From contig JABFRT010000004.1 in the NCBI GenBank assembly GCA_013141015.1, positions 124,001 to 188,000 of the forward strand: 64,000 nucleotides of DNA, in the 5' to 3' direction. Shown here one piece after another: positions 46,656 to 53,225 of this stretch. A program made the translations under genes and the position numbers. The notes below the pieces were generated by a model. It saw only the letters and a program-made list of their open reading frames with translations. It did not search any database and had not been told where the DNA came from. This DNA comes from Hyphomicrobium sp. (GTDB lineage: Bacteria; Pseudomonadota; Alphaproteobacteria; Rhizobiales; Hyphomicrobiaceae). Position 1 is the first letter of the stretch. Every line of letters starts with the position of its first letter.

Positions 46656-47486
46656 TTAAGTCCGCGTTTTTCCGGTAAACATATAGCCCGCACCGCGCAC
46701 GGTTTTGATCAGGTGCGGGTCACCGCCGCCCTCCGCGATCTTGCGGCGCAGCCGGCTGACGTTGGTATCGATGCACCGCTCTAACAGTTCGGCATCGCTG
46801 CCGCCGACAGCATCGATCAGGAAATCGCGGCTTAAAACGCGGCCCGGATGGCGGACGAATGCGTCTGCCAGACGGAACTCGGTGGTCGTCAAACTCAGGG
46901 CCTTGCCGGCCGGCGTTTTCAGATCGTGTGCGGCGACATCAAGGGCCAGCACGCCGAATGGCAAGATGTCACTGCCGGGTGCCGCGAGAGCTGCGGGATA
47001 GGGATTGGTCCGCCGCAGCACAGCCCGTATGCGGGCTAAAACTTCGCGGACGTTGAACGGTTTGACGACGTAGTCGTCGGCGCCGACCTCAAGTGCAACA
47101 ATCCGGTCGATGTCGCTGCTGCGGCCCGAGACCACGACAACGGGCACGCTGCTGATCCGGCGCACCGACCGGACGATCGACAAGCCATCGTCATGGCGCA
47201 AGGTCAGATCAAGCGTAATGAGCGCGATATCCCGCAGCCGCAATGCCGCCAGCACGTCCGCTTCACTGTTCGCCTCTGTAACAGCGAAGCCCGCCCCCTC
47301 AAGTGCCGTGCGAAGCACGCGGCGGATTCGTGGATCATCATCGACGACCGCAATCCGCCTTGGCGTTTGTGCGCCGGTCCGCGGCGCGCAAGTGTTGGCG
47401 ACGTGGGGGCCTTCATCGGGCCTTGAATGCGCCAGCGGCTTCAGCGCACCAGTTGCCTGCCTCAGCTGCGTCACATTTGGTTGCAT
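46656..47486 (-). CDS. OmpR/PhoB-type response regulator (orphan)
   Basis: About 276 residues: a 42-residue N-terminal extension, a receiver domain (IAVVDDDPRIRRVLRTAL; phospho-Asp in LITLDLTLRHDDGLS; VVVSGRSS; DYVVKPFNVREVL) and a winged-helix DNA-binding domain (LSLTTTEFRLADAFVRHPGR, CIDTNVSRLRRKI, IKTVRGAGYMF). The start is unclear: GTG at 47534 or ATG at 47486. No histidine kinase gene adjoins it. Confidence 0.88.
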   Translation of the reverse strand: MQPNVTQLRQATGALKPLAHSRPDEGPHVANTCAPRTGAQTPRRIAVVDDDPRIRRVLRTALEGAGFAVTEANSEADVLAALRLRDIALITLDLTLRHDDGLSIVRSVRRISSVPVVVVSGRSSDIDRIVALEVGADDYVVKPFNVREVLARIRAVLRRTNPYPAALAAPGSDILPFGVLALDVAAHDLKTPAGKALSLTTTEFRLADAFVRHPGRVLSRDFLIDAVGGSDAELLERCIDTNVSRLRRKIAEGGGDPHLIKTVRGAGYMFTGKTRT

Positions 47487-47613
47487 ATGCGCCACCCACC
47501 AGCAAACCGCCCTCGCAATTTCGAGAACGTTCACATGATAAGCAACCCCTGGTTGTGCGCGACTTCAAACTGAGGCTTATGCACGCTTGGCGTGAATGTG
47601 TGGCGATAGCGCA

Positions 47614-48600
47614 TCACTTCACAACCGCGCTGTCAGCTGGCCCGGCCAGACATGTCGACACGCTTTTCGCCAGTGTCCGCATCAGATTGTCATAGAGGTC
47701 TGGTCCGGGGGACAGGACCATGCCCTCTGGATCGAGCGTCCCGGCGCGGGCCTTTGTACCCTCAGTGACAGCCGCAATCAGCTTTGGCTGAAAGCCCGGC
47801 TCGGCAAACACACAAACCGCGCCGAGTTCAGCTATTTTCTTGCGCACCGCGGTCAGCCGCTTGGCACTTGGCTGCACGTCGGGGCTGACCGTGACCGAGC
47901 CTGCCGCCTGCAAGCCAAAGCGCTTCTCGAAATATTGGGTCGCGTCGTGAAAAACGATGAACGGCTTGCCTTTAATGGCTGCTAGGTCTGCGGCGATGTC
48001 AGCCGACAGCGCATCCAGACTGGCGCTCACCGCCGATGCATTGGCGTTGTATTTACCGGCGTTTTCCGGATACACGGCGCCAAGTGTCTTGGCCACCTGG
48101 GCAACGATGGCCTTGGCGTTTTGCGGATCGAGCCAGATGTGGTTGTCCTTCGCCCCGCCATGCTCCGCACCATGATCATCATGCGCGCCGCCGTGCGCAT
48201 CGAAGGTATCGCCGGAGCGTTGATCGAGCAGTACCACGCCTGGGGCGTCCGCAAGCGACACCAGACGCACGGAGGCCGGCAGCGCGTCCGCAACCTTGTG
48301 CGTGAACGGTTCCAGCGCTTCCGAGACGCGGAAAAAAACATCCGCCTCGTTGATTGCGCGCGCGCCGGACGGCTTGAGCGAAAACGTATGCGGTGACGCC
48401 GCGCCGTCGACGATCAGCAGAGGCGTGCCGGCCCCCTGCATCACCCGCGCGACGAGCGCGTGAACCGGCTTCAACGTGACCACAACCTTCGGCTCAGCAG
48501 CCAAGGCCGCAGGGACCGTTGCCAAGGCCAAAAGCAGGGCCACAGGCAGGGCCAGTGCCCAACGTACAGCCGCAAAAGCTTGAACACTGCGAAAAATCAT
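47614..48600 (-). CDS. znuA: Zinc ABC transporter substrate-binding protein ZnuA
   Basis: 328 residues. Signal peptide (LALPVALLLALATVPAALAA), A-1/cluster 9 metal-binding fold: His in VTLKPVHALVARVM, a His/Asp-rich loop (HGGAHDDHGAEHGG), NHIWLDPQNAK, and IVFHDATQYFEKRFG. Captures Zn2+ in the periplasm. The permease and ATPase genes (znuB, znuC) are not in this window. Upstream lies a possible Zur site. Confidence 0.9.
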   Translation of the reverse strand: MIFRSVQAFAAVRWALALPVALLLALATVPAALAAEPKVVVTLKPVHALVARVMQGAGTPLLIVDGAASPHTFSLKPSGARAINEADVFFRVSEALEPFTHKVADALPASVRLVSLADAPGVVLLDQRSGDTFDAHGGAHDDHGAEHGGAKDNHIWLDPQNAKAIVAQVAKTLGAVYPENAGKYNANASAVSASLDALSADIAADLAAIKGKPFIVFHDATQYFEKRFGLQAAGSVTVSPDVQPSAKRLTAVRKKIAELGAVCVFAEPGFQPKLIAAVTEGTKARAGTLDPEGMVLSPGPDLYDNLMRTLAKSVSTCLAGPADSAVVK

Positions 48601-48616
48601 GGTGGCCTCCTGAGAA

Positions 48617-48642
48617 TTTTCGCAACGTATAATATAACAACC
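48617..48642 (-). promoter_or_regulatory. Possible Zur box upstream of znuA
   Basis: On the minus strand GGTTGTTATATTATACGTT resembles the alphaproteobacterial Zur consensus around TGTTATAACA (about two thirds of positions), lying within 45 bp of the znuA start in an AT-rich patch. The match is imperfect. Confidence 0.4.
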
Positions 48643-48843
48643 ATAACTTCAAGGCCGTATGTTGGGGGGTGGCCTTGGCACCGCTTAGAAGCCTGAGACA
48701 CACCACAGGTTTCAGCGCCATTTCAGCTTGGAGTCGCACTGCTGCCATGATCAAACCGTCTCTCCTGACCGGAGAACTCAGGTTGCTGGTCGAAGCGCGC
48801 GGCAGCTGGACTTGCAACCCACGCAATTTTGGAGACGAAGCGA

Positions 48844-49509
48844 ATGCGCAACGCGGCAGCAGCACTGACAGTCGCGGCCCTTACCGTCACGGCCTTTGCC
48901 GGGATGACGGCATCACCGGCCAGCGCCCACCCCCACGTCTGGGTCACGTACGAGACGACGATAGTCTACGATAAGGGCTCGGTTACCGGCGTCGAGCACG
49001 TCTGGACGTTCGACGACATGTACACGGCGATGGCCGTGCAGGGTTTGGATAAAAATAACGACGGCACATACGACCGTGAAGAACTGGCGGAACTCGCCAA
49101 GGTCAACATGGATGGCCTGAAAGACTTCGACTATTTCACATTCGCCAAACTCGGCACCGCTGACGTCAAATTTTCAGGACCGGCAGAGCCGTGGCTTGAA
49201 CACGTCAACGGCATTCTGCGCCTGCATTTCAAACTGCCGCTGGTGACACCCGTTCTTGCCGAAGCCGAAGGTCTGAGCATGTCGATCTACGACCCGTCGT
49301 TCTTTATCGCTTTTGAACCGGAAAAGACCGACGCCCTGAAACTTGCAGGGGCGCCGGACGGGTGCCAGGCGGTGTTTGCCGATCCGCAAGCCGGGAAGAA
49401 CGCGGAAGACGCCAAGAAGCTTGGCGAAGCGTTTTTCCAGCAGCTCGGCGGTCAGAACTACGGCCAAGGACAAGCTAAGTCGGTTGCCATCACATGCAAG
49501 AAATCATGA
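48844..49509 (+). CDS. DUF1007 family periplasmic protein
   Basis: 221 residues. Signal peptide ending PASAHPHVWV; the HPHVW motif after cleavage is the family hallmark and could bind metal. An EF-hand-like loop DKNNDGTYDREEL follows near residue 77. ATG 48844 has GGAG upstream; the frame is open to a TTG at 48829. The gene overlaps the NicO permease gene by 4 bp (ATGA). DUF1007 proteins often accompany NicO exporters and metal uptake genes; role unknown, perhaps metal delivery. Confidence 0.87.
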   Translation: MRNAAAALTVAALTVTAFAGMTASPASAHPHVWVTYETTIVYDKGSVTGVEHVWTFDDMYTAMAVQGLDKNNDGTYDREELAELAKVNMDGLKDFDYFTFAKLGTADVKFSGPAEPWLEHVNGILRLHFKLPLVTPVLAEAEGLSMSIYDPSFFIAFEPEKTDALKLAGAPDGCQAVFADPQAGKNAEDAKKLGEAFFQQLGGQNYGQGQAKSVAITCKKS

Positions 49510-50576
49510 GCAGGTTTTTTCGCCGTTTCCCCGGCCTATTCGCACTCGTTTTGCTTGCCGCCATGGCCGCGCCGGCTGGTGCGCAGGCGCCGAAGTCGCC
49601 GCTTGGCATTCCGCTGCCGCAGCAGCAACAGTCAGCGGCGCCGACGGCCAATCCGCCGGCAACAGCGCCGGCAGTTGCGCAATCTGCCGGGCCAATCGCG
49701 CGGGCGTGGGATTGGATTTTCGCCACCCAAAGCGCGCTCAACCGCGATATGGCAACCTCGATCAAGAATATGAAAAGTGAGAACCCGCTGCGCGCCGCGT
49801 TGATCTTGATTTCGATTGCGTTCGCGTATGGCGTTTTGCACGCCGCCGGTCCAGGACACGGCAAATCGGTGATCTCTGCTTATGTGCTGACCAACAAGGA
49901 AACGGTGCGGCGCGGCATTGCCTTGTCGTTTCTGTCGGCCCTGTTCCAGGCGCTCTCGGCCATTCTGTTCGTTGGCATCATGACCCTGGTTTTGAAGCAG
50001 ACCAGCCTGCAGATGCGCTCAACCGAAGCTACCATTGAAACTGTCAGCTGGGGCCTCGTCGCTGCCGTCGGCGCTTACTTGCTCTGGCGCCAGATCGCAC
50101 CACTCCTGGCTTCCCAGCGCGCAAACGAACACACATCAGCGGATCACAACCACACGCACGATGACAGCCATGATCATATCCACGGACCCGGCTGTTCGTG
50201 TGGACACAGCCACATGCCAGCGCCGAAAGATCTGCAAGGCGCGTGGTCTTGGAAAAAAGCTTTACCACTCGCGCTCTCGGTTGGTATCCGGCCGTGCTCG
50301 GGCGCAATCCTGCTGCTGATTTTCGCGTTGAGCCAAGGCATGTTGTGGGCTGGCGTGCTCGGCACATTTGCGATGGCACTTGGCACCGCGATCACCGTGT
50401 CGATTTTAGCGGCCCTTGCCGTCAGCTCGCGCGATTGGGCGGCGCGCGCGTCAGGCCCCGGCAGCGTTTGGGCCGAACGCATTCAGACGGCGGCCGGATT
50501 TACAGGCGCGGGCCTCGTGTTCGTGCTCGGCACCGCGTTTTTCATCGCCTCGCTGCGCGGTCCAGGCCCGCTCTGA
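49506..50576 (+). CDS. NicO family nickel/cobalt (RcnA-like) transporter
   Basis: 356 residues. Signal or first helix, Gln/Pro-rich linker (PLPQQQQSAAPTANPPATA), then six or so membrane helices with YGVLHAAGPGHGKSVISAYV, a cytoplasmic His/Cys-rich loop (HDHIHGPGCSCGHSH) and SVGIRPCSGAILLLIFAL. These are NicO/RcnA signatures. Exports Ni2+ or Co2+, or possibly handles zinc given the znuA neighbour. Coupled to DUF1007. Confidence 0.9.
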   Translation: MSRFFRRFPGLFALVLLAAMAAPAGAQAPKSPLGIPLPQQQQSAAPTANPPATAPAVAQSAGPIARAWDWIFATQSALNRDMATSIKNMKSENPLRAALILISIAFAYGVLHAAGPGHGKSVISAYVLTNKETVRRGIALSFLSALFQALSAILFVGIMTLVLKQTSLQMRSTEATIETVSWGLVAAVGAYLLWRQIAPLLASQRANEHTSADHNHTHDDSHDHIHGPGCSCGHSHMPAPKDLQGAWSWKKALPLALSVGIRPCSGAILLLIFALSQGMLWAGVLGTFAMALGTAITVSILAALAVSSRDWAARASGPGSVWAERIQTAAGFTGAGLVFVLGTAFFIASLRGPGPL

Positions 50577-50710
50577 CATCGACCAAAACGCCAGCATTTA
50601 CCGTCTTATTCCGGCACACGGATTAACCAGCTCTTCAAACTTGAGCCCCGCCGCCCGCGCGATCCGCTAAAACCTGTCCTTGGGTTTATCTATCGAGGAT
50701 GGGGGTGCAG

Positions 50711-51103
50711 ATGCTTCGCGTCGCACAGTGGATGTTCGGACTGGCGCTGATTTTGGTGCCGCTGTCGCACGGCTTGGCCGGCATTGACCGGGATGCGCCG
50801 GTTCCGAAATTCGGCAACTTGCAGCTGGTGGTGATGGAAACGCCGGATTGCATCTACTGTTCGATTTTCCGGCGCGACGTGCTGCCGTCGTATGAAATCT
50901 CCGAACGCGGCAAGGAAATGCCGGTCCGCTTCCTTGATGTGAACGATGTGCCGAAGACCGGCATCGAATTGCAGTCGCCGATCGACATCCTGCCGACCTT
51001 CGTGATCGTCAAAGACAATCATGAGATCGGCCGCATTCCCGGCTACATGGGGCCTGAAGATTTCTTCCACTCGATCAATTATCTTCTGTCGTCATCGCTG
51101 TAG
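50711..51103 (+). CDS. Thioredoxin-fold periplasmic protein (SoxS/TlpA-like)
   Basis: 130 residues. Signal peptide (VAQWMFGLALILVPLSHGLA), then a compact thioredoxin fold with the redox pair CIYC (ETPDCIYCSIFRRDVLPSY), cis-proline region IDILPTFVIV and GYMGPEDFF. Resembles SoxS-like thiol reductants. GGGGG upstream supports ATG 50711; an ATG at 50699 is in frame. The redox partner is not known. It is 134 bp after the NicO gene and may be separately expressed. Confidence 0.8.
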   Translation: MLRVAQWMFGLALILVPLSHGLAGIDRDAPVPKFGNLQLVVMETPDCIYCSIFRRDVLPSYEISERGKEMPVRFLDVNDVPKTGIELQSPIDILPTFVIVKDNHEIGRIPGYMGPEDFFHSINYLLSSSL

Positions 51104-51211
51104 CTTTACCGCTTCCCGCAGCACGCATTGGTCCATGTGTCATGCACCGCATTGCCAGCAGAGCCGTATTCGGCTTTGATGTACGGGCTCATCTGAGAGC
51201 CAAGGTGCGCC

Positions 51212-52180
51212 ATGAACCGCCGGGCATTTTTATCTTCCCTCAGTTGCACGGCAGCGTTGACCGCCGCAGCGCCGGCCCGCGCTCTGTCTCCAGCGCCCTA
51301 TCTGATCACGGCGCGGCGGTTTCAATTTAAACTTCGCGTGCCGGCGGAATTGGCGGGGCCTGCTGCGGCATTTGCCCGCCAAGTGGATCTGGCAAGCGGC
51401 GGGCGCCTGCAGGTCACGCCGGTCAACGATGCGAGCAGACCAGGCGGTGTGCACCCGGCCGCTGAGTACGAAATGCAGCTCGGCACTCTTCATGCGCTTC
51501 ATAACGTGCATCCGGCTTTTGCTTATGCCGCCGGATTGCCGGGCGGGCTCGGTCTGCCACCCTCCGTGATCGCCACGTGGCTGATGGGGAGCGGCCAAAC
51601 GCTGTGGTGCGGCCTGCAAGCGGAAAGCGGGATCACATGCCTGATCATGCCCGGCTCAAACACAATGCCGGGCCTGTGGTCCCGCGCACCAATCCGCGAC
51701 TGGTCAAGCATCACCGGCAGAACTCTCGCTGCAAACGGCTTGGCGATGGACGTCGCCCGTGGATTGGGTGCGGTGGCGGTTTCGGGGGGCGGCGGGCACG
51801 CCGATATGATGGACGCGTCGGTTCATTATAACCAACCCAAGGACTGTGCGTTTTGCGCCGGCCACGCGCTGCAGCGCTGTCCAAGCCTGATGGCCGTGAT
51901 GCTGCCGCGCGCAGCCTGGAACAGCCTCGACGCCGGTTTGCAGCGTTGCATTGCGGACGTCGCTTTGGCTTGCGGACCGTTCCCGCCCGGACCGGCCGCT
52001 GCCGCCCGGATGGCAACCCTCAGCCCGCTACCCCTATCCATCAGCCGCGCTATTGACCGGGTGTCGGAGGCGGTGGTTGCCACGCTCTCCGGCCATGACC
52101 AATTGTCAAAGCGGGTCAATACGCAATACTTCGCCCTCCACTCCCGGCAATTGGGCAGCCCTCGCCTTATCGGCTGTTAA
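51212..52180 (+). CDS. Orphan, diverged TRAP-type (DctP-like) solute-binding protein
   Basis: 322 residues. Tat/Sec-like signal MNRRAFLSSLSCTAALTAAA. The pattern FKLRVPAELAG, FARQVDLASGGRLQVTPV, WLMGSGQTLWCGLQ and SITGRTLAANGLAMDVARGL follows the DctP fold in order. The usual ligand-binding Arg in the KMRxPG segment is replaced (TLA). Five or more cysteines (CGLQ, CLIM, CAFCAG, RCPS, RCIADVALAC) are unusual for the family. No DctQ/DctM genes adjoin. It may have lost transport and become a sensor or redox-related protein; low-confidence family call. Confidence 0.6.
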   Translation: MNRRAFLSSLSCTAALTAAAPARALSPAPYLITARRFQFKLRVPAELAGPAAAFARQVDLASGGRLQVTPVNDASRPGGVHPAAEYEMQLGTLHALHNVHPAFAYAAGLPGGLGLPPSVIATWLMGSGQTLWCGLQAESGITCLIMPGSNTMPGLWSRAPIRDWSSITGRTLAANGLAMDVARGLGAVAVSGGGGHADMMDASVHYNQPKDCAFCAGHALQRCPSLMAVMLPRAAWNSLDAGLQRCIADVALACGPFPPGPAAAARMATLSPLPLSISRAIDRVSEAVVATLSGHDQLSKRVNTQYFALHSRQLGSPRLIGC

Positions 52181-52323
52181 TGGGTGTGCGGAAAAATCAA
52201 TTTTTGCGGCTCCCGTCTCGCTTTTTTGGGCCAGATCAATAAGATCGCTCCGCCGGACGAACACACTTCTCAATTGAGACACCCGCGGGGGCTGTCCATT
52301 CCCGGTCAGATCGGAGATCAGCG

Positions 52324-52647
52324 ATGAGCACAAATTACAGCGACGACATCAAGCGCTACCAACCCAACGTCAACGACAAGGCGGTCGCTGGCATCGTCAA
52401 GCACCTTGGCATTGCGCTGAAAAGCAACGACGCATCGCTGGTGTCGTGCTCCAGCAAAGACGAATTGGCGCGCGTCCGCGACAGTTGGCTGAAGAAGAAA
52501 CTGGCTCTGACCGAGGACGACGCCAGCCTCGACAAAGCCATCGCCGCAGTTTGCGCGACGATGAAGGCCGACCAGAAAAAGAACCGCGTAACGTTCTATT
52601 ATCTGCTGGCCGAGAAATACGGCAAGCTGGCAGCCCTTGGCGGCTAA
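52324..52647 (+). CDS. DUF2853 family protein
   Basis: 107 residues, all-helical, no signal peptide. Matches the conserved pattern KAVAGIVKHLGIALKSNDASLV ... LKKKL ... AVCATMKADQKKNRVTFYYLLAEKYGKL (read in parts), which I recognise as DUF2853. Function unknown; short basic/acidic cytoplasmic protein common in alphaproteobacteria. RBS GGAGATCAGCG precedes the ATG. Confidence 0.88.
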   Translation: MSTNYSDDIKRYQPNVNDKAVAGIVKHLGIALKSNDASLVSCSSKDELARVRDSWLKKKLALTEDDASLDKAIAAVCATMKADQKKNRVTFYYLLAEKYGKLAALGG

Positions 52648-52806
52648 TGCGGCTTGTCCGGTTTGTTGGACACGAGCCGGTCAACACGCGTCGTACACAA
52701 AGCCCGCAGGCGGTGCCACAGGCACACGGTCATCGCCTGCAACCTTTGCTTTTTGTTTACCTCGCGCGCGCCCATTAACTGCCGGAAAAGCAAGAGTGTC
52801 TTCCGT

Positions 52807-52850
52807 TTTGCAGTATGATCGCCTATGGTCTTGGCAGTCCATACTGCAAA
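52807..52850. promoter_or_regulatory. Perfect 11-bp inverted repeat upstream of the GTPase/OmpA cluster
   Basis: TTTGCAGTATG (52807-52817) and CATACTGCAAA (52840-52850) are exact complements with a 22-bp spacer, 16 bp before the first start codon of the cluster. It could be a two-site operator or a leader hairpin that affects translation of the first gene. Confidence 0.65.
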
Positions 52851-52865
52851 GACGAGATCTGCGCC

Positions 52866-53171
52866 ATGAATGCGCCTTCACTGAACGAAATCCGCGGCGC
52901 CGTGAACCGTGACGTGACCGACGAAAAGATGGAGCAGGTGCGCGAGATCCTGGTCGGCGATTCCGTGCGCCGTATGGAACAGCGCCTTGCATTTCTTGAG
53001 CAGCGGCAGGCAGACTTCGAAATCAGTGTCGGCCGCCAGCTTGATGCACTTGAAGCCCGGATCGAAGCGCTTGCAGGCGCCGCCGATGGCGACAGGCGCG
53101 TGACATTCGAGGCGCTGGCCACGAGTGTGTCGAGCCTCAGCGAACAGATCCGCCGCATCTCGCGCGGCTAA
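52866..53171 (+). CDS. Small coiled-coil protein at the head of the GTPase/OmpA cluster
   Basis: 101 residues, no signal peptide. The heptad-rich region 24-98 (REILVGDSVRRMEQRLAFLE, QLDALEARIEALAGA, ALATSVSSLSEQIRRIS) is strongly predicted to form coiled coil. The segment QVREILVGDSVRRMEQRLAFLE resembles the N-terminus of the next protein (RLKELLFESESHALQDLARR), so the two may share a binding module. ATG 52866 chosen; an ATG at 52815 is inside the inverted repeat. 54 bp before the OmpA gene. Function unknown. Confidence 0.75.
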   Translation: MNAPSLNEIRGAVNRDVTDEKMEQVREILVGDSVRRMEQRLAFLEQRQADFEISVGRQLDALEARIEALAGAADGDRRVTFEALATSVSSLSEQIRRISRG

Positions 53172-53225
53172 GCGCCAGACCATTTCGCTGCCAACCGTTC
53201 GCCGGATGCCGGCCCTTGAGGACCA

